Assembly: GCA_046760105.1 (NCBI GenBank)
Contig: JBHIDJ010000064.1
Location: forward strand, 1 to 16,288
Reading direction: 5' to 3'
DNA length: 16,288 nt
From: JBHIDJ01 sp046760105
Lineage (GTDB): Bacteria; Pseudomonadota; Gammaproteobacteria; Acidiferrobacterales; SPGG2
Shown: positions 5,762-12,951 of the stretch, one piece after another
Numbering within the stretch: position 1 is the stretch's first letter
How the letters are laid out: every line of letters starts with the position of its first letter
Translations under genes and position numbers: made by a program
The notes under the pieces: model-generated
The model's input: the letters and a program-made list of their open reading frames with translations, nothing else
Database searches by the model: none
What the model was told of the DNA's origin: nothing

Positions 5762-7910
5762 TGCCACTACCCGCCCTGGCCGTCGGTTTCTAGTCGACGA
5801 TCTATGCGAAACACTGGAGACTTATCTCGAGCCGAATCAGGTAGCTGACGTTTACCGCGCCTACGTGTTCGGGGCGGAGGCGCACGAAGGGCAGCTGCGG
5901 CGCAGCGGCGAGCCGTACATCCACCACCCCATCGAAGTCGCCCGTATTCTCGCGGGTATGCACCTTGATGCGCAAAGCATCACGGCCGCGATCTTGCACG
6001 ATGTAATCGAAGACACGAAAACCGCCAAAGAGCAGATTGCCACCGACTTCGGTAAAGAAGTCGCGGAGCTGGTCGATGGTGTCAGCAAGATCAGCCAGAT
6101 TAAGTTCAAGACCAAGGAAGAAGAACAAGCGGAGAACTTTCGCAAAATGCTTCTTGCCATGGGTCGCGACATCCGCGTGATCTTGATAAAACTCGCGGAT
6201 CGCCTCCACAACATGCGAACACTGGACGCCTTGCCAAGAGACCGCCAAAGAGAAATTGCGCGCGAAACCCTCGACATCTATGGCCCAATCGCCAATCGCC
6301 TCGGCATGCGCCAGTGGCTGCATGAGCTTGAAGATCTTGGCTTTTCTTTCTTATATCCCGCGCGCTACCGCGTGTTAGCAGAGGCCGTAAGAAAGCGACA
6401 CGGTAATCGCAAGGCGGTTGTAGAAAAAATTCGGCGCGCGATCGTCAGGCAGCTCGAACAGGAAGAATTAAAAGGAGAGATAACAGGCCGCGAGAAGAAT
6501 TTATACAGCATCTACAGGAAGATGCGGCAAAAGGGGCTATCGTTTGAACAGGTATATGATGTCTATGGATTCCGCACTGTCGTTGACAAAGTGGATACTT
6601 GTTATCGCGTATTGGGCGTAATCCACAATTTATACAAGCCCATACCCGGACGCTTTAGGGATTACATCGCCATACCGAAGGCAAACGGCTATCAGTCCTT
6701 ACACACGGTCGTGTTTGGCCCGTTTGGCGTGTCAGTTGAGCTACAGATACGCACGGAAGAGATGCATCGTGTAGCAGATGTTGGTGTGGCGTCTCACTGG
6801 CTTTACAAAAGCGGTGACGCGTCTGGCAACGCGGTGCCGCAACGAACGCTTCATTGGTTGAAGGACTTGCTCGACATTCAGCAAAAGGCAGGTAACCCAC
6901 GCGAGTTCCTAGAGAATATAAAGGTCGATCTGTTTTCGGACGAAGTGTATGTGTTTACCCCTAATGGCGAGATTAAGAAGCTACCGCAGCGTGCGACGGT
7001 AATCGATTTCGCTTACGCCGTGCACACCGACGTAGGTCACCATTGCATTGGTGCGAAGGTCAATCACGAACTGGTGCCGCCCCGAACGGCACTGCGCAAC
7101 GGCGATCACGTAGAAGTTCTTACCGCCGAATGGGGGACACCAAATCCAGTTTGGCTTGACTTCGTTGTTACCGGTAAGGCCCGGGCACACATTCGCAGTT
7201 TCCTGAGAAATCAAAAATACGAAGAAGCGATCAGGTTGGGCGAGCGCCTAATCAGCCGGGCACTGCAAGCCATCGGTTTGAACTTGTCTAAAGTAGACGA
7301 CGCGCAGAAACGAATGTTGCTTAAAAAGCTTAAGTTGAAGACCTGGGACGACTTGCTGAACGAGATCGGATTGGGGAACCGCCTGGCGGCGGTGGTGGCG
7401 CGTCAGCTGGGGCCGAATGCTGACACTGCGAGTTCACGCAGGGCAAAAAAGACCAGCAAGCGACCGGCGCTCACTATCCGCGGGACCGAGGGCCTGGTAG
7501 TAACGTATGCGCGATGTTGCCGCCCGATACCTGGTGACCCGATCCTTGGTTTCTTGTCAGCGGGACGAGGCATTGTGGTGCACACTGAGGATTGCCCTAA
7601 TGTCGCGGCGTATCGCAAGCATCCCGAGAAATGGGTCGATATGCAGTGGGAGCGCGACATCAAACAATCGTTCCCGGTGAATATCCGGGTGGAAGTGAGG
7701 AACAAACGAGGCGTGCTGGCATCTGTGGCTGCTGCGATCGCTGACATGGAAGCTAACATCGATACCCTGTCGTTCGATGATCCACACGACGGTGAGTACC
7801 GGGCTATGAATTTTACCATCGAAGTCCGCGATCGCGCTCATTTGGCGCAGATCGTGCGGCGAATCCGCTTGCAAGATGAAGTGATTCGCCTCAGTCGCCG
7901 CAAAGGCTAG
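5679..7910 (+). CDS. spoT: Bifunctional (p)ppGpp synthetase/hydrolase SpoT
   Basis: SpoT makes and degrades ppGpp, the stringent-response alarmone. Domains follow the RelA/SpoT order: an HD hydrolase domain with HHP (82-84), ILHDVIEDT (105-113) and LADRLHNMRTL; the synthetase domain with REKNLYSIYRKM, GRFRDYIAIPKANGYQSLHT and VELQIRTEEMH; TGS (VYVFTPNGEIKKLPQ); the CCRPIPGDPI zinc-finger-like segment; and a C-terminal ACT domain. Hydrolase residues are intact, as expected of SpoT rather than RelA. The 5' end is abnormal. Recognisable homology begins near FLVDDLCETLETYL (residue 37). The only in-frame ATG/GTG/TTG start is 5679, which overlaps rpoZ by 83 bases and gives a Ser/Thr/Arg-rich, probably artefactual leader. 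The expected TGATG start at 5761 is out of frame and reaches a TAG after ten codons. Confidence 0.93.
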   Translation: MTTQPSRSRQPRSNLSRPTSSKSTTPRDATTRPGRRFLVDDLCETLETYLEPNQVADVYRAYVFGAEAHEGQLRRSGEPYIHHPIEVARILAGMHLDAQSITAAILHDVIEDTKTAKEQIATDFGKEVAELVDGVSKISQIKFKTKEEEQAENFRKMLLAMGRDIRVILIKLADRLHNMRTLDALPRDRQREIARETLDIYGPIANRLGMRQWLHELEDLGFSFLYPARYRVLAEAVRKRHGNRKAVVEKIRRAIVRQLEQEELKGEITGREKNLYSIYRKMRQKGLSFEQVYDVYGFRTVVDKVDTCYRVLGVIHNLYKPIPGRFRDYIAIPKANGYQSLHTVVFGPFGVSVELQIRTEEMHRVADVGVASHWLYKSGDASGNAVPQRTLHWLKDLLDIQQKAGNPREFLENIKVDLFSDEVYVFTPNGEIKKLPQRATVIDFAYAVHTDVGHHCIGAKVNHELVPPRTALRNGDHVEVLTAEWGTPNPVWLDFVVTGKARAHIRSFLRNQKYEEAIRLGERLISRALQAIGLNLSKVDDAQKRMLLKKLKLKTWDDLLNEIGLGNRLAAVVARQLGPNADTASSRRAKKTSKRPALTIRGTEGLVVTYARCCRPIPGDPILGFLSAGRGIVVHTEDCPNVAAYRKHPEKWVDMQWERDIKQSFPVNIRVEVRNKRGVLASVAAAIADMEANIDTLSFDDPHDGEYRAMNFTIEVRDRAHLAQIVRRIRLQDEVIRLSRRKG

Positions 7911-7941
7911 CGACTTTTATCTCATGCAAGAAACCAATAGC

Positions 7942-8025
7942 AACGCAAAGGCGCAAAGGGCGCAAAGTTCTTAATCGTCCAGAATTCCTGAGTCGAAACT
8001 GTTTGCGCCTTGGCGTCTTTACGTT
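7942..8025. repeat. GCAAAG-type inverted repeat between spoT and ridA
   Basis: The left arm (7942-7967) holds three closely spaced CGCAAAG units. The right arm (8002-8025) begins TTTGCGCC and ends TTTACGTT. Reverse-complementing the right arm aligns it with the left over about 24 bases with a few mismatches and one gap. Similar CGCAAAGG-rich intergenic palindromes occur in many environmental proteobacterial genomes, from general knowledge. It fills most of the 148-base gap and could fold in the transcript. No coding sequence is seen in the gap. Confidence 0.7.
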
Positions 8026-8058
8026 GGGTGTTTGAGTCTAACAGCGGGAATGTTCAAG

Positions 8059-8442
8059 ATGAAAAGACAAGTGATAAAGACGGACAACGCACCACAGGCG
8101 ATTGGCACGTATTCGCAGGCCATCAGAGTCGACTCCACAGTCTATCTTTCCGGACAAATCCCGTTGGTCCCCGAGACCATGGAGCTCGTTCAGGGGGATG
8201 TGCGCGCACAGATCGAGCGCGTGTTTGAAAACGTCAAGGCCGTCGCCGAGGCCAGCGGCGGGACACTTGCGCATGTCGTGAAACTGACGGTGTATTTGAC
8301 GGACCTTTCTCATTTCGCGATTGTAAACGAGGTTATGGCTTCATACTTTCAAGAACCCTTCCCTGCGCGCGCTGCTGTCGGTGTCGCTGCGCTTCCCAAA
8401 GGTGTTCCCATCGAAATAGATGCAATAATGCAATTAGAATAA
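8059..8442 (+). CDS. ridA: RidA family reactive enamine/imine deaminase
   Basis: RidA hydrolyses reactive enamine and imine intermediates such as 2-aminoacrylate, made by PLP-dependent dehydratases, protecting PLP enzymes. From ATG 8059 the product is 127 residues, very close to E. coli RidA. It shows the family pattern DNAPQAIGTYSQA, YLSGQIP, the NVKAVAEASGG segment, the substrate-binding Arg in PFPARAAVGV, and a closing PKGVPIEIDAI. ATG 8059 was chosen because it gives the family length and has GGGA about nine bases upstream; the ATG at 8050 and TTG at 8032 add non-conserved residues. The spoT-ridA-recG neighbourhood is common in Pseudomonas-like genomes. Confidence 0.93.
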   Translation: MKRQVIKTDNAPQAIGTYSQAIRVDSTVYLSGQIPLVPETMELVQGDVRAQIERVFENVKAVAEASGGTLAHVVKLTVYLTDLSHFAIVNEVMASYFQEPFPARAAVGVAALPKGVPIEIDAIMQLE

Positions 8443-8443
8443 T

Positions 8444-8516
8444 AAGTTACAAGTAGCAAGTACTAACTTAAAGACGAGGTTTTTCCTCGCTACTTGAAAC
8501 TTTCCCCTTGCTACTT
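8444..8516. repeat. GCTACT-type inverted repeat between ridA and recG
   Basis: Bases 8444-8460 match the reverse complement of 8486-8502 at 15 of 17 positions, and a second right-arm copy, CTTGCTACTT (8507-8516), is the exact complement of 8451-8460. An inner hairpin pairs CGAGG (8475-8479) with CCTCG (8485-8489). TTTTCCTCGCTACT at 8481-8494 is identical to part of the repeat before gmk. The element ends six bases before the recG ATG, leaving no clear ribosome site. Confidence 0.8.
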
Positions 8517-8522
8517 TTGAGC

Positions 8523-10595
8523 ATGGACATAGCTTCCATACCTGTCATGTCGCTCAGGGGTGTCGGTCCGAAGCTTGCCGAGAAGCTGGCCCGATTGGGA
8601 CTGTATACCGTGCAGGATGTGCTGTTTCACCTTCCATTTCGCTACCAGGACCGTACCCATATTGCACCCATTGGCAGCCTCAAGGCGGGTGACGAGGCGC
8701 TGGTACTCGGCGAGATAGAGCTGGCCGATGTTGTGTTCAAAGGCCGACGCAGTCTGTTGTGCCGGATAAGTGATGGCACTGGCTTTCTCACGTTGCGGTT
8801 TTTTCATTTCTCTGCCGCGCAACGGGGCAACCTACAGCAGGGTTATATAGTGCGTGCGTTTGGCGAGGTACGCTTCGGTCCGGCCGGTCTCGAAATGGTG
8901 CACCCCGAATACGGGGTATTCCAAGATACGACCACACCGCAGCCCGAGCCTCATCTAACACCCGTGTATCCGGCGACAGAAGGTGTCCACCAGATTGCGA
9001 TCCGCAAGCTCGTCGAACAGGCTTTGGAACGCTATCTCGACGCAGTCGAGGAATGGCTGCCGGCGGACGTGCTGGCTGATCTAAATATGCCGACATTGAG
9101 GCAAGCGTTGGCTGGTGTACACCGACCGTCGACGACGGAGCAGGCACACGCGCTTGAACAGGGATACCATGCAGAACAACAGCGTCTGGCATTCGAAGAG
9201 CTCCTAGCGCAGCACCTAAGCCTTAGACGCTTGCGAGCGCAACAGCAATCCTATACGGCACCGAAGATGCGCACGGAGGGCTCGTTATTGAATAAGCTGC
9301 TTTCACGCTTGCCTTTCGCTTTGACGGCCGCTCAGCGTCGGGTGATCAAGGAGATCAGGCGGGATCTACAAGCGGGATTTCCGATGCAACGCTTACTGCA
9401 GGGGGACGTTGGGTCAGGTAAGACCATTGTGGCCGCGGCAGGGAGTGTGTGCGCAGTGGAGGCCGGATATCAGGTTGCCATCATGGCACCCACAGAGTTA
9501 CTGGCCGAACAGCACACACAGAACTTTAGTGAATGGCTGACGCCGCTCGGCGTCGAGGTCTGGAGTTTAGTCGGCAAACTCAACCCCAAAATGCGGGAGA
9601 CAGCACTGGAGGTTATCCAATCCAACCGACCTGTAGTGATCGTCGGCACGCAGGCGCTTTTCCAGGAGGGCGTGGATTTCGCTGGGCTCGGTCTCATAGT
9701 CGTCGACGAACAGCACCGCTTTGGCGTCCACCAGCGTCTCGCCTTACGCGAAAAAGGTGCGCACGGCGACACGCGCCCGCACCAGCTCATCATGACAGCT
9801 ACACCGATCCCACGGACGCTCGCGCAGACGGTCTACGCGGATCTCGACGTTTCCGTGATTGATGAACTGCCGCCGGGCAGACGGCCAGTGGACACAGTCG
9901 TCATCCCCAGCACCCGCCGAGCAGAGGTCGTGCAGCGGATCCACACCGCTTTTCTGCAGGGGCGACAAGCGTATTGGGTATGTCCGTTGATCGACGAATC
10001 CGACCATTTGCAATTGCAAACCGCCACCGAGACCGAAGCGCAACTGTGCGAAGCATTGCCGGAGTTTCGCATACGACTCGTCCATGGGCGCATGAAGCCG
10101 AGCGCGAAGGACGAGATCATGGCGGACTTCAAGGCCGGGCGAATCGATTTACTCGTTGCAACCACCGTAATCGAGGTTGGCGTCGATGTCCCTAATGCGA
10201 GCTTGATGATTATTGAGAATGCAGAACGCCTGGGACTTTCGCAACTGCACCAGCTGCGCGGTCGGGTCGGGCGCGGTGTCGACAAGAGCAGTTGTGTACT
10301 GATGTATCAGCCGCCGCTCTCTGCACAGGCACGACAACGCCTTGGCGCGCTACGGGAGACCAGCGACGGTTTTGAGATTGCACGTCGGGATCTCGAGATG
10401 CGTGGGCCCGGCGAGCTCCTGGGCACGCGCCAGACGGGTCTGGTGCAATTCCGAGTCGCTGATCTGGTGCGCGACCAGGTTTTGCTCCCCAAGGTGCAGC
10501 GGGCGGCCAGTGTACTGTTGCGCGATTACCCTAAGGCAGTCGATGCGATCATTGGACGATGGTTGGTAGAGCGCGAGGACTATGCCCAGGTATAG
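8523..10595 (+). CDS. recG: ATP-dependent DNA helicase RecG
   Basis: RecG is a double-strand DNA translocase that reverses stalled replication forks and processes branched recombination intermediates. From ATG 8523 the product is 690 residues, like E. coli RecG (693). The N-terminal wedge/OB region contains LRGVGPKLAEKLARLGL and LFHLPFRYQDRT. The helicase core has Walker A GDVGSGKT (294-301), APTELLAEQH, the DEQH box (395-398), TATPIPRT, VHGRMKP, ATTVIEVGVDVPNA and QLRGRVGRG. The C-terminal RRDLEMRGPGELLGTRQ is also typical. An upstream TTG at 8508 adds five residues that fall in the intergenic repeat, so it is rejected as the start; ATG 8547 is a possible alternative. The gene ends six bases before the stop of the convergent neighbour. 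Confidence 0.97.
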   Translation: MDIASIPVMSLRGVGPKLAEKLARLGLYTVQDVLFHLPFRYQDRTHIAPIGSLKAGDEALVLGEIELADVVFKGRRSLLCRISDGTGFLTLRFFHFSAAQRGNLQQGYIVRAFGEVRFGPAGLEMVHPEYGVFQDTTTPQPEPHLTPVYPATEGVHQIAIRKLVEQALERYLDAVEEWLPADVLADLNMPTLRQALAGVHRPSTTEQAHALEQGYHAEQQRLAFEELLAQHLSLRRLRAQQQSYTAPKMRTEGSLLNKLLSRLPFALTAAQRRVIKEIRRDLQAGFPMQRLLQGDVGSGKTIVAAAGSVCAVEAGYQVAIMAPTELLAEQHTQNFSEWLTPLGVEVWSLVGKLNPKMRETALEVIQSNRPVVIVGTQALFQEGVDFAGLGLIVVDEQHRFGVHQRLALREKGAHGDTRPHQLIMTATPIPRTLAQTVYADLDVSVIDELPPGRRPVDTVVIPSTRRAEVVQRIHTAFLQGRQAYWVCPLIDESDHLQLQTATETEAQLCEALPEFRIRLVHGRMKPSAKDEIMADFKAGRIDLLVATTVIEVGVDVPNASLMIIENAERLGLSQLHQLRGRVGRGVDKSSCVLMYQPPLSAQARQRLGALRETSDGFEIARRDLEMRGPGELLGTRQTGLVQFRVADLVRDQVLLPKVQRAASVLLRDYPKAVDAIIGRWLVEREDYAQV

Positions 10596-10601
10596 CACCG
10601 T

Positions 10602-11081
10602 CTAACATTTTAACTTGCGCCCGCCGACAATCAGGTTAACACCCTCATTTGGCCCGCGATCGTGGTTGAAAGTGCTCATGCCGTTGCTGTAGTGAATATA
10701 ACCGATGGACCAGCATTCAAAATCGTAACGCCCGGCGAAATAGAAACGACCGTGGGTACCGATGTTGGCACTCTCGTCGGCCACGGCCAAACCCGCTGTG
10801 AAATTCAAGCCGCGCCAAATGGTAAAGACATAACCGCCGCCCACGGTCAGGTTGCTTACGTCATCCTCGTCGCTATGCCAGCCGCCGCCGTGGATCTCCC
10901 AGCGATTGATGCGGTAGCGGGCAAAGAGCGCTACATCGATATCGCTGTTCTTCGCACCCGTGCCGCCGATGGAAAATCCCGTTCCGACGTCAATCCACAG
11001 TTGCTTTGTTTTAGAGTCTGCGTAAAGCGGTAGGGCGTGAAACAAAATCAAAAAGAAGGCAAAAAGGGCCTGACCCACCAT
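10602..11081 (-). CDS. Small exported PagL-like (lipid A deacylase/acyloxyacyl hydrolase family) protein
   Basis: A 159-residue protein with a clear signal peptide (hydrophobic 5-18, likely cleaved near LYA-DS at 21-22). The rest alternates short beta-strand-like segments rich in Gly and aromatic residues, as in small outer-membrane barrels. Residues 129-149 carry IHYSNG with His130-x-Ser132-Asn133, then PNEGVN (144-149), which resemble the PagL active site (His and Ser nucleophile pair, then PN-G). PagL removes a 3-O-linked acyl chain from lipid A in the outer membrane. Two points are atypical: the catalytic acid is unclear (Glu146, or Asn149 where P. aeruginosa PagL appears to have Glu), and the chain ends in LKC rather than a terminal aromatic. 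It is a single gene convergent with recG. Family assignment is moderate; activity is inferred. Confidence 0.65.
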   Translation of the reverse strand: MVGQALFAFFLILFHALPLYADSKTKQLWIDVGTGFSIGGTGAKNSDIDVALFARYRINRWEIHGGGWHSDEDDVSNLTVGGGYVFTIWRGLNFTAGLAVADESANIGTHGRFYFAGRYDFECWSIGYIHYSNGMSTFNHDRGPNEGVNLIVGGRKLKC

Positions 11082-11407
11082 TCCATGATTATCGGTTCTG
11101 ATTTTTCCCCCTCCCTAATCTTCATCAGCCAGCTATCGCCGTTGACTAATGCTTTCCCGTAGTTACTGTCGTGCTCGCGGTTTTACGCTGTCAAGATCAT
11201 GACATATCACAGCGGTTGGCGCCAAGCCTGCACTCGCGATCGCTCCAGGAGTCTTTTTTTGCGCGCCACTTTATATCGCGCACTGAGTTGTGCGGTGCGC
11301 TCGGACCGTATCACATTCTTCAGTCAACGCAACTGGCGCGATTCTGTTAGTATTATCTTTCACTGACTACTGCGCACAATATCCGGGGACCAATAGAGTT
11401 TACGGTT
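11082..11407. other. Intergenic region between the PagL-like gene and ubiA
   Basis: A 326-base spacer between divergent genes, so it should hold promoters for both. I see no gene in it. Structure noted: a 10-bp perfect palindrome TTGGCGCCAA (11216-11225), possibly an operator; the octamer GCGATCGC (11236-11243); TTGACT followed 16 bases later by TACTGT near 11143-11170, a possible plus-strand promoter; and TATTAT at 11351-11356, a -10-like hexamer without a good -35. The stretch CCCCTCCCTAA (11108-11118) resembles one arm of the repeat found after aroE but has no partner here. Confidence 0.5.
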
Positions 11408-12280
11408 ATGACAATCACCGCCCGCCTAAAGGAATATGCGCTGCTGGTGCGCCTGCATCGACCGATTGGCATTCTGCTTCTGCTGTGGCCCGCCCTTTGG
11501 GGGTTATGGGTAGCGGCCAGCGGTAAACCCGACCCACTTATACTCATTATATTTGTATTGGGTGTCGTGCTTATGCGCTCGGCGGGTTGCGTCATCAACG
11601 ATTACGCTGATCGGGACTTCGATCCTCAGGTTAAACGAACGCGTGATCGGCCGGTCGCCGCTGGCAGGGTTACAGCGAGGGAAGCGCTCGCCCTTTTCAC
11701 GGTGCTTTCACTGATGGCCTTTGTGCTGGTGTTGCAGTTAAATCGTCTGACGATTGCTATGTCGCTGGTCGCGATCCTTCTGGCCACTACTTATCCATTC
11801 CTGAAGCGTTATACACATCTTCCACAGTTTTATCTCGGTGCTGCCTTCGGATGGGCTATTCCGATGGGGTTCGCCGCCCAAACCAACACTGTGCCGGCCG
11901 TGGCGTGGGTTATGTTTTCGGCGAACGTATTTTGGGCGGTTGCCTACGACACTGAATACTCCATGGTTGATCGGGATGACGACATTAGGATCGGCATGAA
12001 GTCGACGGCAATACTTTTTGGCACCTATGACAGATTGATGATTGCAGTCGCGCACGCACTAACGCTCGGTTTGCTGGTAGTGACCGGCGTTCTTGCCGGT
12101 CTAGGTACCCTGTACTATGCAGGGCTGGTGTTCGCAGCAGGCTTGGCCGTCTACCAACAACAACTGATACGAAGCAGGGAACGCGACGAATGTTTCCGGG
12201 CGTTTATGAATAATAACTGGTTTGGGGCTGCCGTGTTTTCCGGTCTGCTTCTTGATTATCTATTGGCGAGGACATTATGA
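11408..12280 (+). CDS. ubiA: 4-hydroxybenzoate polyprenyltransferase
   Basis: UbiA attaches the polyprenyl tail to 4-hydroxybenzoate in the inner membrane, the first membrane-bound step of ubiquinone synthesis. The 290-residue protein is the same length as E. coli UbiA and is largely hydrophobic with about eight or nine membrane spans. The two Mg-diphosphate motifs are intact: NDYADRDFD (64-72) and DTEYSMVDRDDD (181-192); RTRDRPVAAG (77-86) and GWAIPMGFAA are further signatures. ubiC, which often sits next to ubiA, is not in this window. The stop overlaps the start of the GST gene by four bases (ATGA), so the two are probably co-translated. Confidence 0.96.
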   Translation: MTITARLKEYALLVRLHRPIGILLLLWPALWGLWVAASGKPDPLILIIFVLGVVLMRSAGCVINDYADRDFDPQVKRTRDRPVAAGRVTAREALALFTVLSLMAFVLVLQLNRLTIAMSLVAILLATTYPFLKRYTHLPQFYLGAAFGWAIPMGFAAQTNTVPAVAWVMFSANVFWAVAYDTEYSMVDRDDDIRIGMKSTAILFGTYDRLMIAVAHALTLGLLVVTGVLAGLGTLYYAGLVFAAGLAVYQQQLIRSRERDECFRAFMNNNWFGAAVFSGLLLDYLLARTL

Positions 12281-12915
12281 AACTATATGGCTCTCTCACT
12301 TCACCGTATGTGCGTAAGGTGCGGATTGTGTTGCAAGAGAAAGACATTCCGTGTGAGTTTGTTGTGAGTGATCCATGGGATGCACAAAGTAATATCCCCA
12401 GCCGTAATCCGTTGGGTAAGGTACCGGTGCTCGAACTGGATAATGGCAGCACGTTATTTGATTCCCCGGTAATCGTCGAATATCTGGATCAATTGAAAGG
12501 AGAGCTCTTGATTCCAGCCACCGGCGACTCGCGCTGGCAGGTGCTGCGTTGGCAGGCTTTGGCGGACGGGATACTGGATGCCGTAGTTACGCGACTGCTC
12601 GAGACACGGCGGCCGGTGGAACAACAGTCCGACGAAACGATTGCGCGTCAGGAAAGTAAGGTTGCGTGCGCCATGGAGTTTGCGGAAAACGCGCACACGG
12701 ACGAGACTTATCTCCTGAGTCCACGTTTGACAATGGCGGACGTGGCCGTCGGTGTGGCGTTGGCATACACCGATTTCCGATATCCCCACGATTGGCGCGC
12801 GCACCACCAACGGCTCACCCACTGGTTTGAGGGGATAGACAAACGCACATCGTTTGCCGAGACCCAGCCCCCCGGCATGGAGGCGACAGCGGGCTCGTCG
12901 CGCGAAAAACGGTAA
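12277..12915 (+). CDS. Glutathione S-transferase family protein, YibF-like
   Basis: A 212-residue soluble protein closely resembling E. coli YibF. The thioredoxin-like N-terminal domain opens MKLYGSLTSPYVRKVRIVL, with Ser9 in the position usually used to activate glutathione. NPLGKVPVL (44-52) holds the cis-proline and DSPVIVEYLD (62-71) is the glutathione gamma-glutamyl-binding segment. The C-terminal all-helical domain includes ALADGILDAV and the MADVAVGVALAY stretch with the helix-capping Asp. The substrate is unknown; YibF itself is poorly characterised. The four-base overlap with ubiA and 36 bases to the exchanger gene suggest one operon, but no biochemical link to ubiquinone can be read from the sequence. 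Confidence 0.9.
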   Translation: MKLYGSLTSPYVRKVRIVLQEKDIPCEFVVSDPWDAQSNIPSRNPLGKVPVLELDNGSTLFDSPVIVEYLDQLKGELLIPATGDSRWQVLRWQALADGILDAVVTRLLETRRPVEQQSDETIARQESKVACAMEFAENAHTDETYLLSPRLTMADVAVGVALAYTDFRYPHDWRAHHQRLTHWFEGIDKRTSFAETQPPGMEATAGSSREKR

Positions 12916-12951
12916 CGAGAGTAAGGGCCGTCTAGCCAAAGATTAACCGCA

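Noticed and set aside
5802..6323. 173-codon minus-strand open frame within spoT
   Set aside because: Antisense to the conserved HD domain of SpoT; composition is that of a shadow frame.
10662..11033. Plus-strand open frame opposite the PagL-like gene
   Set aside because: The minus-strand product has a signal peptide and active-site-like motifs; the plus-strand one has nothing recognisable.
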